A stretch of DNA of 64,000 bases from Poriferisodalis sp965215815 (GCF_965215815.1 NZ_CBDCEO010000013.1:186001-250000); one strand, 5' to 3'. Counted from the first letter of the stretch, positions 7,496 to 17,500 are shown. Notes: generated from the letters alone by a model not told the origin. Program-made: numbers and translations.

Positions 7496-8839
7496 CTACT
7501 CGCCGATCACGCGGATCGCGTTGCCGATGCTCCGTACGGCGTCGAGGTTGCGCACGTCGCGCAGCGTTGACGCCACGTCGGCTTCGCGAGCGCGGTGGGT
7601 GATGAACTCCAAATGCGCTATGCCGTCGGCCGCACCGCCCCGGGTTGTCTGCTCGACCGAGCGGATTGACACCCCGTGCTGGCCGAAGACGCCAGCCACC
7701 GCGGCAAGCACGCCGGGCTCGTCGATGACGTCGAACTGCAGGTGGTACGCGGTGTAGGTCTCGTCGATGGGCCGCAGTCGCGCCGCCGCCAGCGGGCCGA
7801 AGCCATCGCAGACGCCCCGGCGCAGGTTCTGCGACACCGTGATGAGGTCGCCCAACATGGCGCTGGCGGTCGGAAAGCCGCCCGCACCACGCCCGTAAAG
7901 CATGAGCTCTTCGACGGCTTCTCCCTCGAGGAAGACTGCGTTGAAGGCGTCGCGCACCGAGGCCAGTGGATGGTCGATGGGCACCATCGCCGGATGCACT
8001 CGCACTGCGATCTCGCCGTTCTGACGCTCAGCCACTGCCAGCAGCTTGATGACATGGCCCATCCGGGCAGCCGCAGCGATGTCGTCCTTGCCGATCCCGC
8101 TGATGCCCTCGGCGTAGACGTCGCCGGCCACGACCTTGGCACTGAATGCGGTCATCGCCAGGATCGCCGCCTTGGCTCCAGCATCGAATCCCTCGACGTC
8201 GGCCGTCGGGTCGGCCTCGGCGTAGCCCAGACGCTGCGCCTCACCCAGCACGTCGGCGTAGTCGGCCCCGTCCTCGGTCATCCGGGTGAGGATGTAGTTG
8301 GTCGTACCGTTCACGATTCCCATCACCCGGGTGATGCGCTCGCCGACGAGCGAGTTGCGCAGTACGCCGATGAGCGGGATCCCGCCCGCTACGGCAGCCT
8401 CGAACGCCAAGTCCACGCGGTTGGCCGCGGCCGCGGCGAACAGCTCCTCACCGACATTGGCGATGAGCTCCTTGTTGGCGGACACGACGGGCTTGCCTGC
8501 ATTGAGGGCGGCGGCAACCAGGTGCCGGGCAGGCTCGATGCCGCCCATCGCCTCCACAACCACGTCCACGTCATCGGCGACCACCAGCGATTCGCTGTCA
8601 CGAGTCAGTACTCCGTCAGGCAGCTCCACCGTTCGCTCGGCGCTGAGATTGCGAACCGCAACCCGGGTGACCTCGAATTCCAGCGAGGTACGACCCACGA
8701 GATACGCGGCGTCGCGCTGCAGCAGTGACGCCAGCGCCGCCCCGACGTTGCCGCAACCCAGAATGCCGACGCGCACCGAGCGGGGCGCGCCCGCATCATC
8801 GGCGGGAGGGTGCATGGGCTCGGAAGCGGCTTCGGGCAC
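7496..8839 (-). CDS. hom: Homoserine dehydrogenase
   Basis: A 447-residue enzyme that reduces aspartate semialdehyde to homoserine, the branch point to Thr and Met. The Rossmann motif is VRVGILGCGNVGAALASLL. The middle has SANKELIANVGEEL and GGIPLIGVLRNSL, followed by the catalytic region GIVNGTTNYILTRM and YAEADPTADVEGFDAGAKA. The C-terminal ACT domain (LQFDVIDEPGVLAAVAGVFG) suggests feedback inhibition by threonine. The start is drawn at GTG 8839; an ATG at 8815 is equally possible because neither has a strong ribosome-binding site. It lies between lysA and thrC in one transcription direction. Confidence 0.96.
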   Translation of the reverse strand: MPEAASEPMHPPADDAGAPRSVRVGILGCGNVGAALASLLQRDAAYLVGRTSLEFEVTRVAVRNLSAERTVELPDGVLTRDSESLVVADDVDVVVEAMGGIEPARHLVAAALNAGKPVVSANKELIANVGEELFAAAAANRVDLAFEAAVAGGIPLIGVLRNSLVGERITRVMGIVNGTTNYILTRMTEDGADYADVLGEAQRLGYAEADPTADVEGFDAGAKAAILAMTAFSAKVVAGDVYAEGISGIGKDDIAAAARMGHVIKLLAVAERQNGEIAVRVHPAMVPIDHPLASVRDAFNAVFLEGEAVEELMLYGRGAGGFPTASAMLGDLITVSQNLRRGVCDGFGPLAAARLRPIDETYTAYHLQFDVIDEPGVLAAVAGVFGQHGVSIRSVEQTTRGGAADGIAHLEFITHRAREADVASTLRDVRNLDAVRSIGNAIRVIGE

Positions 8840-8930
8840 GGCGGAAACGGTACCGGCAGCGCACCCGCACCCCAGCAGTATTTTCAGCTTCGAGTCGGAA
8901 CGGTGCCAGCGCGCAGGGGGCGCCGACTCT

Positions 8931-10319
8931 CTACAGAACGTCGAGCGCCACCATGTCGTCGACGGTTTCGCGGCGGATCACCAGCCGGGCATCGCCGTCG
9001 GCCACAAACACCACGGCCGGGCGGCCGATGCGGTTGTAGGGGGCGCCCATCGAGTACCCGTATGCCCCTGTCACCGGCGTGGACACCAGATCGCCCGAAC
9101 GGAGTCCAGCGGGCATCGGGGCTGAACGCACGATCACGTCGCCCGATTCGCAGTGCTTGCCCACCAGCCTCACCCGGTCGGGACGGGGCTCGGCGGCACG
9201 GGCCGGCATGAACGCCGTGTAGTCACTGCCGTAGAGCATCGGGCGCGGGTTGTCGCCATAGCCGCCGTCGACGGCCGCATAGGTACGTACGCCCGGCACT
9301 TCCTTAATGGCTCCCACCGTGTAGAGCGTCACCGCTGCCGCTGCAGCAATGGCACGCCCCGGCTCAGCCGCAAGTCGCCCCCCGAGGCCGTGTTGGGTGC
9401 TCAGCGCATCCCATCTCTGCGACAGGACCGCACCCCACTCGCTGATCGTCGGTGCCCGCTCCGATTCCACGTAGGCGACGCCGAGCCCACCGCCGATCGA
9501 CAGCTCATCCAGACAGCCGGCAGCCAGCCCCGAGCCACCGAACAGCGGGGCCGCGAACTCGGCAACCACCTCCAGCGCCTTGGCCAGGCTCTCCACCCGG
9601 AACACCTGACTGCCGATATGGCAGTGGATGCCCACGAGCTCGACCGAAGCCGAAGAAGCGGCCCGCTCGACTGCGGCATTCGCAAAGCCCTGGGCGATGC
9701 CGAAGCCGAATTTGGAGTCGGCCTGCCCGGTCGAGATGTACTCGTGTGTCTCTGCCCTCACGCCGGGCGTGACCCGCAACAAGACCCGCGGCACTACCCC
9801 GTCGGCACGGTGCAGCTCGTCGAGACGGTCCAGCTCGTCGGCCGAATCGACGACGATGCGGCCCACACCTGCTGCGCGAGCCATCGCCATCTCTGCGACT
9901 GACTTGTTGTTGCCGTGCAGCACGATCCGCTGCGCCACGCTCTCGGCGGCGGCGCCATCGAACGCCCGCAGCACGGTCGCCAGCTCGCCACCGCTGGCCA
10001 CATCGACATCCATGCCCTCGGAGATCGCCAGCCGGGCCATGGCCGCGCACAAGAACGCTTTAGCTGCATACGCCGCTCCCCCATCGAAAGCCGCAACGGC
10101 CTCGCGGCAGCGCGCACGCAGGTGCGCTTCGTCATAGACGAACAACGGCGTGCCGAACTCGGCGGCCAGGTCGACCAGGTCGCAACCGCCGACTCGCAGG
10201 CGCCCCAACTCGGACACCTCGGAGGTCTCGGGCAGCAGCCGCAACGGGATCGGGTCGCTGGGATCGTCGGCAGGCGCCTCGGTGCCACCGGCTGCGGTGC
10301 TGGGTGAATCAGGGCTCAT
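8931..10319 (-). CDS. lysA: Diaminopimelate decarboxylase
   Basis: A 462-residue fold-III PLP decarboxylase catalysing the last step of lysine biosynthesis, meso-diaminopimelate to lysine. The PLP lysine lies in AYAAKAFLCAAM, followed by VDVASGGEL, the GIHCHIGSQV motif, the phosphate-binding SIGGGLGVAY and the C-terminal KHCESGDVI containing the substrate-contacting cysteine across the dimer. The ATG at 10319 follows the argS stop by 21 bases. An N-terminal Pro/Ala-rich extension of about 35 residues precedes the conserved domain. The argS-lysA-hom-thrC order is a classic actinobacterial arrangement. Confidence 0.96.
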   Translation of the reverse strand: MSPDSPSTAAGGTEAPADDPSDPIPLRLLPETSEVSELGRLRVGGCDLVDLAAEFGTPLFVYDEAHLRARCREAVAAFDGGAAYAAKAFLCAAMARLAISEGMDVDVASGGELATVLRAFDGAAAESVAQRIVLHGNNKSVAEMAMARAAGVGRIVVDSADELDRLDELHRADGVVPRVLLRVTPGVRAETHEYISTGQADSKFGFGIAQGFANAAVERAASSASVELVGIHCHIGSQVFRVESLAKALEVVAEFAAPLFGGSGLAAGCLDELSIGGGLGVAYVESERAPTISEWGAVLSQRWDALSTQHGLGGRLAAEPGRAIAAAAAVTLYTVGAIKEVPGVRTYAAVDGGYGDNPRPMLYGSDYTAFMPARAAEPRPDRVRLVGKHCESGDVIVRSAPMPAGLRSGDLVSTPVTGAYGYSMGAPYNRIGRPAVVFVADGDARLVIRRETVDDMVALDVL

Positions 10320-10340
10320 GGCCGGACCGTCACTTCCCGC

Positions 10341-12047
10341 TCACATCGCCGACGGCGCGTCCACGCCGAGGAGGTCCAACCCGATCGCTAAGCCGATGCG
10401 CGTGCCCTCAGTCAGGCAGAGCCGAGCGTCGCGCACCTCCGGCAGCACGTCGCAGTGCAGGATCGGGCAGTCGTGGTAGAAGCCGTGGAAGGCGCCAGCC
10501 AGGTCGCGCACCCATGTCGTCACCCTGTGGGGTGCCCGATCTCGCAGCGCGATCTCCACCACTGAGGGCAGTACCTCGAGCGCTCGCAACAGCGCCAGCT
10601 CGCGCTCGCCGTCGAGCGACGACAGATCAGTGCCGGCAGGCGGTACGGGCGCGACCCCATCCGATTCAGCTCGGCGAGCTACCGACGCGATGCGAGCATG
10701 CGCGTACTGCACGTAGAAGACCGGATTCTCCGAGGCCTGCGCCGACAGTAGGTCGATATCGATGGTTTGACGCGAGTCGATCGACTGCAGCAGGAACGCG
10801 AAGCGCGCCACGTCGGGACCCACCGCGTCGATGAGCTCGCGCACTTCCACCATCGTGCCGGTGCGCTTGGACAGCTCGATGATCTGGCCGTCGCGCATGA
10901 GCGTCACGTTCTGGCCGACGATCGCCTCGTAGGAATCGGGCGGGTGCCCCAGCATTTGCATGGCTGCTGCGATGCGGGGTACGTAGCCGTGGTGATCGGC
11001 TCCCAGAACGTCGATGACCTGACTGCCGCGGCCGAACTTGGCGTCGTGGTAGGCGATGTCAGGCACGAAGTAGGTGGGTTCGCCGTCGCTGCGGTACAAC
11101 ACCCGGTCCTTGTCATCGCCGAACTCGCTGGTGCACAGCCAGACAGCCCCGTCCTCCTCATACACCCTGCCGGCATCGCGAAGCCACCCCATGGCGTCGT
11201 CCATGGCTCCGGAGTCCACCAGCGAAGCCTCGCTCTGCCAGCGGTCGAAGCTGACGTTCATGGCCGCCAGCGACTCGCCGACGTCGCGCAACGCCCGTTC
11301 GATACCCCATCTCGCAGCGAAGCGAACTTCGATGGAACTACCGACGGGAATCGGCGCGTGCCCCTCTTCGAGCGCCGCAATTCTCAACAAATTCGATACA
11401 TCGGCTTCAGCCCCCGCACCCGCACGCAATTTGGCCGCGAGTTCGCTGGCCCACTCCACGACGTAATCGCCGTGATAGCCGTCGTCGGGCACCGGCTCAC
11501 CGGTCATGCGCGCCACCAGCGACTGCCCAAACAGCTGCACTTGGGCGCCGAGGTCGTTCACGTAGTACTCGGTGACGGTCTCATAGCCGCAGCGACGGAA
11601 CAGGCGGGCAAGGCTGTCGCCGTACGCACCCCACCGCCCTCCGCCAGCATGCAGCGGTCCGGTTGGGTTGGCAGAGACGAACTCCAGGTTCACGGTCTGG
11701 GACTGGCCGATGTCGGGGCAGGCGTAGCCCTCGGTCCCCTCGCGCAGGACCGAGACCAGCAGCTCGTGCAGCCACGACGGCGCCAGGTGCAGGTTGACGA
11801 ATCCTGGGCCGGCGACCTCGGCGCGTTCGAGGTGCGGCAGGCCCGCGAGCTCGAGTTGGGCCACGACGCTTTCCGCCAGCTCGCGCGGAGCCATCTTGGC
11901 CGCCTTTGCGTACACCATGGCAGCGTTCGACGACCAGTCTCCGTGATCGGCTCGGGATGGACGTTCCAAACGAAGACGCGACGTGTCGGCGTCGATGCCA
12001 AGACCCGCAAGGGCACCTGCGATCGCGCCGGTGAGCGCCTGCTCCAT
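10341..12047 (-). CDS. argS: Arginyl-tRNA synthetase
   Basis: A 568-residue class I synthetase that charges tRNA-Arg. The N-terminal add-1 domain is followed by the signature NPTGPLHAGGGRWGAYGD. The HAGG form replaces the textbook HIGH, as in other actinobacterial ArgRS. The C-terminal DALR-type anticodon-binding helices end with AGAFHGFYHDCPIL. A KMSKS motif is replaced by LSKRTGT, also usual for this enzyme. I placed the start at ATG 12047 (MEQALTGAIAGAL). The frame stays open to 12209, but the extra 54 residues are Arg/Ala-rich and atypical. A GTG directly before the ATG is an alternative. Confidence 0.95.
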   Translation of the reverse strand: MEQALTGAIAGALAGLGIDADTSRLRLERPSRADHGDWSSNAAMVYAKAAKMAPRELAESVVAQLELAGLPHLERAEVAGPGFVNLHLAPSWLHELLVSVLREGTEGYACPDIGQSQTVNLEFVSANPTGPLHAGGGRWGAYGDSLARLFRRCGYETVTEYYVNDLGAQVQLFGQSLVARMTGEPVPDDGYHGDYVVEWASELAAKLRAGAGAEADVSNLLRIAALEEGHAPIPVGSSIEVRFAARWGIERALRDVGESLAAMNVSFDRWQSEASLVDSGAMDDAMGWLRDAGRVYEEDGAVWLCTSEFGDDKDRVLYRSDGEPTYFVPDIAYHDAKFGRGSQVIDVLGADHHGYVPRIAAAMQMLGHPPDSYEAIVGQNVTLMRDGQIIELSKRTGTMVEVRELIDAVGPDVARFAFLLQSIDSRQTIDIDLLSAQASENPVFYVQYAHARIASVARRAESDGVAPVPPAGTDLSSLDGERELALLRALEVLPSVVEIALRDRAPHRVTTWVRDLAGAFHGFYHDCPILHCDVLPEVRDARLCLTEGTRIGLAIGLDLLGVDAPSAM

Positions 12048-12259
12048 CACCGTTGCGAAGCTACCCCTGCTGGACGCTGCTCCCGGGCTCAATTGCGGCC
12101 GAACAGCCGCAGCTTGTCGTTGCCTCCTCGCCGGCACCGATGATGTACGAGCCTGCATCGCACCCGGCTCTCGGCGCGGCGTAATTCGCCGCACGGGGTG
12201 TCCCCGCACATTCGGCGGCGTGAATGCCGCGCTCTTCGGCGGCGTGACAACCTCGCGCT
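12048..12259. promoter_or_regulatory. Divergent intergenic region between argS and the fetB-like gene
   Basis: 212 bases separate two divergently transcribed genes, so both promoters must lie here, including the one for the long minus-strand housekeeping operon. The region contains two near-identical ttcggcggcgtgA-type stretches at about 12210-12250. No confident -10/-35 boxes could be picked out. Confidence 0.45.
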
Positions 12260-13150
12260 ATGGATCTCGACCTGACGTGGGTCAACGTTGCCGCCAGCTT
12301 GACTCTGGTGGCCGCTGTCGTAGTGCTGTCTGCATGGCTGCGCCTGGGCATCACGCGAAGTGTGGTCGTGGCGGCAGCACGAGCAGCGGCACAGCTCTCA
12401 GCGGTGGGCGGCGTGCTCATCGTGGTGCTGCGGCCAGAAGCCGCCCTCGTGTGGTCGTGGCTGTGGGTGGCCGCCATGGTGGTGCTGGCGACCGGCGTGG
12501 TGCGGCGGCGCACGCAGCGGCTCAAACCGTTCCAGCCGTCAACCGTCTTGATCGTGGCGGCGGTGCTCGTGCCGCTGAGTGTCTGCCTCGCAGTGACATT
12601 CGGGCTGGGCGTATTTGACCTCACGCCGACAGCGCTGGTGCCGATCGCCGGCATCCTGCTCGGCAATTCGCTGCCGACAACGATTGCTGCAGCCGCACGC
12701 ATAGAGGAACTGCTGTTCGACGAACGCGGCCAGATCGACGCCATGCTCGCCTTGGGTTTTGACAGCAGCTCGGCAATCCGCCCGCAGGTTCGCAAAGCGA
12801 TCCGATCAGCACTCGTCCCTCAGGTGGAGCGCACCAGCGTGGTGGGCCTGGTGGCGTTGCCCGGCGCGATGACCGGCATGATCCTGGCGGGCGCCGACCC
12901 GCTCGACGCCGTCGCCGCACAGATGATCGTGATGTTCCTGATCTTGGGGGGCGTCGCGTTCACCGTCGCTGTCGTGGTGCTCGGGACTGCCCGCAGCGTG
13001 ATGACTCCCGACGGTCGCGTTGCACGGCCGCTTCACGCCCCAGCCGTGCCCGGCGGCGCGTCTGGCGACCCTCGACGCCGACGACACAGCCTCGTGCGGC
13101 GCTGGCGGCTGGACGTCTTTGCAAGAGCGGGGCGCGACGGCGGTCGGTAG
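12260..13150 (+). CDS. fetB: FetB-like (UPF0014/YbbM) membrane permease
   Basis: A 296-residue integral membrane protein with about seven hydrophobic segments, of the UPF0014 family whose E. coli member FetB is the permease of an iron-efflux ABC transporter. Diagnostic stretches are RLGITRSVVVAAARAAAQL, GILLGNSLPTTIAAAAR, the conserved cytosolic loop with EERLFDE-like acidic/Arg residues, ALPGAMTGMILAGADPLDA and QMIVMFLILGG. The C-terminal ~50 residues are Arg/Pro-rich and variable. The ATG at 12260 begins MDLDLTWVNVAAS. No ATPase partner (FetA) is adjacent, so the ATPase may be encoded elsewhere. The iron link is inferred from the family only. Confidence 0.85.
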   Translation: MDLDLTWVNVAASLTLVAAVVVLSAWLRLGITRSVVVAAARAAAQLSAVGGVLIVVLRPEAALVWSWLWVAAMVVLATGVVRRRTQRLKPFQPSTVLIVAAVLVPLSVCLAVTFGLGVFDLTPTALVPIAGILLGNSLPTTIAAAARIEELLFDERGQIDAMLALGFDSSSAIRPQVRKAIRSALVPQVERTSVVGLVALPGAMTGMILAGADPLDAVAAQMIVMFLILGGVAFTVAVVVLGTARSVMTPDGRVARPLHAPAVPGGASGDPRRRRHSLVRRWRLDVFARAGRDGGR

Positions 13151-13165
13151 CTTTGCCGGGCATTG

Positions 13166-13194
13166 AGTCCGGACATTCGAGCTGAATCCGGACT
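13166..13194. terminator. Hairpin between the fetB-like gene and tRNA-Arg
   Basis: An 8-bp perfect inverted repeat, AGTCCGGA at 13166-13173 and TCCGGACT at 13187-13194, with a 13-base loop. It starts 16 bases after the fetB-like stop and ends 5 bases before the tRNA. It is probably a terminator or processing element; there is no U-run. Confidence 0.45.
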
Positions 13195-13198
13195 TTCA

Positions 13199-13270
13199 GC
13201 CCTCGTAGCTCAGGGGATAGAGCATTGGCCTCCGGAGCCATGTGCGCAGGTTCGAATCCTGCCGAGGGCG
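13199..13270 (+). tRNA. tRNA-Arg, anticodon CCG
   Basis: A 72-base cloverleaf. The acceptor stem pairs GCCCTCG (13199-13205) with CGAGGGC (13263-13269), with discriminator G at 13270. The D-arm is GCTC-AGGGGATA-GAGC. The anticodon loop CTCCGGA reads CCG. The T-arm is GCAGG-TTCGAAT-CCTGC. CCA is not encoded. The outermost anticodon-stem pair appears to be a T-T mismatch. tRNA genes are common integration sites, and the adjacent RelA/SpoT pair, which runs toward the tRNA from the other strand, may be accessory. Confidence 0.93.
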
Positions 13271-13308
13271 CGGTGTGATGTCGCGAGACATCCGAACCCC
13301 GCGGGGCT

Positions 13309-13590
13309 TCAATCTGCGACGAAGTAGTAGTCCCGCAGAGGTTGCAGATAATCGTCAATGGGTGGATACCCCTCGCGAAAGTAATTGGGGTGGGTCAATC
13401 GCAGGGCATCCTCGGAGGCTGCTCCCAGCAAGACCGCTTCGATGCGCGTTCCCCAGTGCTTGCTCTCGGCCTCGGCGCACTGCCTCATTGCCGTCTCGAA
13501 TTCCGACGACGGGTATTCCGAAATACTCAACTGCTTGCGCCCATCGTGGTCATACAAGATCACGTAGTAGTTGTCTCTTGCTACGTCCAT
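13309..13590 (-). CDS. 93-residue partner protein coupled to the RelA/SpoT gene
   Basis: A small soluble protein of unknown family, beginning MDVARDNYYVILYDHDGRKQ. It is predicted alpha/beta, with FETAMRQCAEAESKHWGTRI, then VLLGAASEDALRLTHPNYF and an acidic, Tyr-rich C-terminus ending PLRDYYFVAD. Its ATG (13590-13588) lies inside the 3' end of the RelA/SpoT frame, with a 10-base overlap once that gene's frameshift is corrected, so the two are translationally coupled. The size and linkage fit an antitoxin or regulatory partner of a small alarmone synthetase. That is inference from context, since no known antitoxin motif was recognised. Confidence 0.7.
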   Translation of the reverse strand: MDVARDNYYVILYDHDGRKQLSISEYPSSEFETAMRQCAEAESKHWGTRIEAVLLGAASEDALRLTHPNYFREGYPPIDDYLQPLRDYYFVAD

Positions 13591-14305
13591 GGATGCTTCC
13601 TCAACTCGGAAGAAAACTCCTCAACGGCGAACTTGGCCGCGAGATATGCATCGCGGGTTTCCTCGGGCGACATGTTCGCGAACGTGGGTTCACTCTGGGC
13701 AATTGCATCGGCCGCATCCCGGAAGCGAGGACCTCGGGGCTGCCTTCTCCTCCTTTGAAGTCTACGCGCGAAACATTGGAGGCCTCTTCAACCAGAGTTG
13801 CCCAAAGGTGCTGGGAGACAGTGCGCAACTGAATCTCGACGCGGCATCCGAACTCGATGGGACAGACATGAATGGCGCGGTAGCCGGAGATGCGGGGCTG
13901 AGCCACGTAGTCGTCGATCTTGACCTGCTCGGCCTCCCATGACTCCAGCAGGCGATCACGCACTCTGTTCACTGCGTCTTGATTTCCAAGGACAACGCGG
14001 TGCCCCGTGACGTCCTGCATCTGAGTCAGTCGCATCGTCGGTCGCCGATGCAGCTTCAGCGCTATCGAACTCACGCGCTTGATGCGGCTGGCCCTGTCAA
14101 CGAGCCAGTCGCCATCCTGTTGGACGCCGAGCCGAATCTTGACTTCTGCGCCGAGCATTGATGCTCGGTGCGCGACCTTGAGACGTGCGATCACGCCGAG
14201 CGCTTCGTCCAACTCGGCTCTGGTCGGAAAGTCAGTGCCGCTCGACCGCACCCGTCTCAAGACCCTGCCCGCAGCATTGACAGCCGAAGCGCTCGGTCTT
14301 GACAC
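13581..14305 (-). CDS. RelA/SpoT-domain nucleotidyl pyrophosphotransferase, frameshifted near its 3' end
   Basis: A stand-alone (p)ppGpp-synthetase-type domain without HD hydrolase or ACT/TGS regions, like small alarmone synthetases and toxSAS toxins. Catalytic motifs are intact: RIKRVSSIALKLHR (R-x-K-x-x-x-S-I-x-x-K), MQDVTGHRVVL, DDYVAQPRISGYRAIHV and CRVEIQLRTVSQHLWATL. After GEGSPEVLAS the zero frame turns to low-quality sequence and stops at 13601. A -1 shift at about 13721-13725 restores a convincing tail (FRDAADAIAQSEP, then SPEETRDAYLAAKFAVEEF) that stops at 13581, overlapping the partner gene. So there is a one-base deletion, a sequencing error, or programmed -1 frameshifting. GTG 14305 is the chosen start; a TTG at 14380 is possible. 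Because the motifs are intact, catalytic function may survive. Confidence 0.82.
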
Positions 14306-14413
14306 GGCGTCAGACCGTAGCCGTGGAGCCGGTCCAACTACCCCCCATTTCCGGCGCGTGCGCAGCCTTGTCGTCGTCAACTTGCCGGAGGCGTCGGGAA
14401 TGGTCGACGTAAC

Positions 14414-14545
14414 TCAGTCGGCGGCTGACCAGCCGGTCAACTCGGTGCGCTGGATGACGATGGCAGCGCCGACCGGCGGTTGGGTGGCGTACTGGGGATA
14501 GCGCTCGCACAGCAACGACAGCAGTCGGCGCTTGGTACCGCGGGG
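14414..14545 (-). pseudogene. 3' remnant of a PPOX-family gene
   Basis: The minus-strand frame ending at the TGA at 14414 reads LLCERYPQYATQPPVGAA and then IVIQRTELTGWSAAD. This is nearly identical to the last ~35 residues of the PPOX gene at 18493-18909 (ending TELTGWSASS). Upstream of this the frame reads GTKRRLLS and then merges into the region beside the stop of the large surface-protein gene. No start or N-terminal part exists here, so it is a truncated copy. It forms one arm of the 91-bp direct repeat around the surface-protein gene. Confidence 0.8.
14424..14514. repeat. 91-bp direct repeat, left copy
   Basis: Matches 18503-18593 in the same orientation with five mismatches in 91 positions and no gaps. 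It corresponds to the 3' coding end of a PPOX-family gene. Confidence 0.9.
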
Positions 14546-14566
14546 TGGTCGGTTGGGGGGTGCGGG

Positions 14567-17500
14567 TTAGCTGTTGGATAGGAGGATGCGGCGTGCGGCG
14601 CGGGCGGCTGTGTCGGTGCGGGTGCTGCCGGTGATGCGCCGGATGCTGGCAGTCTCGGGGGCGATCTCGGTGATGGCTGTTCGGACATCATTGGTCACAG
14701 CAGCAGTGCCGCCCACGATGATGACCTGAGCGGGCCGGTACTCAACGATCAGCGCCGCAGTCGCTTCAGGCAGCGTTCCTTGATTGGTGTAGGCAACCGC
14801 AGCGTTCTCCGTCGCAGCAGCCAACGCCGCCGCCACACCGACATCAGGCGGCGACCAGCCATTCGCGATCACCAAGGTCACACCCTCGGGCGCCCCAGCA
14901 GGGTTGCCCAGCACACGCCGTGCTGCCTGCGCGGCGGTGTCGATGCGGTCGACGCCCGACAACCGCGAGATGCTGGCATCGCCCGCCACAGCAGCAATCG
15001 CGTCCTGCACCTCCGAACTGATCGCAACAACCCCGCCGACCAGGACCACGCGCGCGACCTCATAGTCCCGCAGCAACGCCGCCGATGCCTCGGGCAGCGT
15101 GCCTGCGCGCGTGTACACCACCGCTGCGCGACCGCTGCGCGCAGCCAGCGCCGCCGCTACGCCGATATCAGGCGAAGACCAGCCATTGGCCACGACCACA
15201 GTGACCCGCCCCGCCCCCGAGGGCGTGCCCAGGATGCGCCGGGCGGTGACCGCCGCCGTCTCAACACGATCCGCGCCAGCCAACCGAGAAATCGACGAAC
15301 CAGCCGTCGCAGCATCGATCTGGGTGCGCACGTCACGAGACACCGCAGCGTTGCCGCCGACAATGATCACCTCAGCAGGCAAGGCCTGTCTCAACAGCAC
15401 TCTCGTCGCCTCAGACAGCTCATCGCCCGCCGTGTACACCACCACCGCACCCGGGGTACGCGCCGCCAACACCGACGCCACACCCACATCAGCCGGCGAC
15501 CACCCATTGGCCACCACAAAGGTCGCAACACCCACATCGAAATCGCCGCCACCACCGCCGCCACTGCCGCCACTGCTGCTGCTGCCACCGCCGGTGCCGG
15601 TGCCCGTGCCCGTGCCCGTGCCACCGCCCGTAATGGTGCCGACGAAGTCGATACGTGCGGGTGTTGCATCTGACCCGCTGCTCTTGCGCCAGCCGATCTC
15701 GATGGTTTCGTCGCTTTCGGTCACGCCGTCATCGACGATGGTGATTTCGAAGGTCGCCGAGAGATCTTCCGCCGGCACAGTAATGACGGCATCGGAACCG
15801 CCAAAGAAATCCAAGTAGTCATCCCCGCTCGTCGCCGTGCCACCAACGTCCGAGCCGTCTTGGGGTGTGCTGTAGGAGATGTCGGCGGAGCTCGGATGGC
15901 TGAGCTGCAGGGTCAGGGTCATGGTCCCGTCGTCTTCGCCGACGCTCTGCGCGTCCATGGAAGCCGTGGGCTGCTGCTCGTTGTCGCGGATGGTGACGTC
16001 GGCGCTGTGCGGCGTGGTCAGCGTCGCGAGGCTGGGGCTGTGCAACTCGACGCTGAAGTTCTCACTTAATGGTTCATAGATGTTGTCGTTCAGGATCTGG
16101 ACGGTGATGGTCTTTGAGGTCTCACTCGGTGCGAAGGTCAACGTCCCCGTTTTGGAGCTGTAGTCGGCGCCTACGACTGCGCTGGCATCTGCCGTCCTGT
16201 AGTCCACGGTGACCTGCGACGATGTGTCTCCGCTCTTGTTGACGGTCAGCACGGCCGAGCCCGACTGCTCATTCACGGTGTAGGAATCCGCGGAGAAACT
16301 CAGGGTGGGAAGCTCCTCCCGAGTCAACGTCACCTGATAGGTCTTCGTGGTGGAGCCGTCCTTCGCCGTCACCTCCACCTCGATGACGTTCTCGCCCGGT
16401 GACAAGTCGATGTTGCGTACGGCCTTGCTGTTCCTCATCGCGGGGGTCCCAACGGAAAACGCGTAGGTCGCTTCGATGTCGATTGTCGTCACCAGCGCGG
16501 TGATCTGGTCCACATCGTTCGCCACCGACGCCGTGTAAATGAAGCTGTCCTCAAAGAAACCCAGCGGGTCCTTAATGGCAGTTTCCGGGTGCAGCGTGAT
16601 CGCGATGTCGCCTTCCGAGTTCATGTCCATCGGGTCCGTCAGCCCGCGATAGTCCAGCGCCATGCTGGCCAGCCTCGCTTCGGAGTCGTCGGCGAGCTTC
16701 ACGCCCACCGTCACGCTCTCGCGATGTTTCTGGTTCCAGGCGAGGCCGTCGGGAGCCTCCCAGACATACTGCGGCAATAAGTGGTTCTCCGAATCTTCGT
16801 CGGCGATCAACATCTCCTCGTCGAGGTAGAACACCGAGCCGTCCGGCAAGTACTCGCCGAGAGCGATCGTCACCAAGTGGTTGAACGGACTACCGGGCGG
16901 CTGAACGGTGTTGATGATCTGCGTGACCGTCCAAGTCGTCCCCTCGCCGTCGTCGATGATCGTGTCCGCGAGATCGCCGTCGGCGATCTCGGGGGCGAAG
17001 CCGTAGAGCGTGGAGCTCCCGTCATCAAGGCTCCCAATCGTCAGCGCGGTACACCAGTGGTAGCCGGCCGGACAGGAGTTGGTTCTGTCGTCGTCGACCA
17101 CCGTCACCGACACGACGGCGGGGTTAAGGACGTCGTACTTGGGGTCCGTACTCGACACGCTGTGGGTCAACGTGACACTGTCGTTGGCGGCGTCTACGTC
17201 ACTGCGTCCCGTCACTTTCACCGTCTGGGGCGTATCCCAATTCACGGGGGTGAAGTTCAGCGTGGTCGTCACCAGGGTCACACCGGCGCTCGGCTGCGCC
17301 GCGACCGTCACCTCGACGTCCGCCGTGGGCTCGGAGTTGAGGACCACCGTGTAGCTGCGCCCGGTGGGGTTCCCCTCGCGCACGGCCAGCGAAGACTCCG
17401 AGACGGTGACTCCCGCTCTGTCGTTGTAGTCGGTGATCGTCACTTGGCTTTGGCATAAATTATTCCCACATTTCAGACCGCCCTCTTTGACAAGGTTGCG

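Noticed and set aside
11640..11690. ArgRS with HAGG instead of HIGH as a possible inactive enzyme
   Set aside because: Actinobacterial ArgRS commonly has an HIGG-like motif here, so this is normal for the group.
11000..12143. A long plus-strand open frame opposite argS
   Set aside because: It is the mirror of a well-supported synthetase gene and has no family features.
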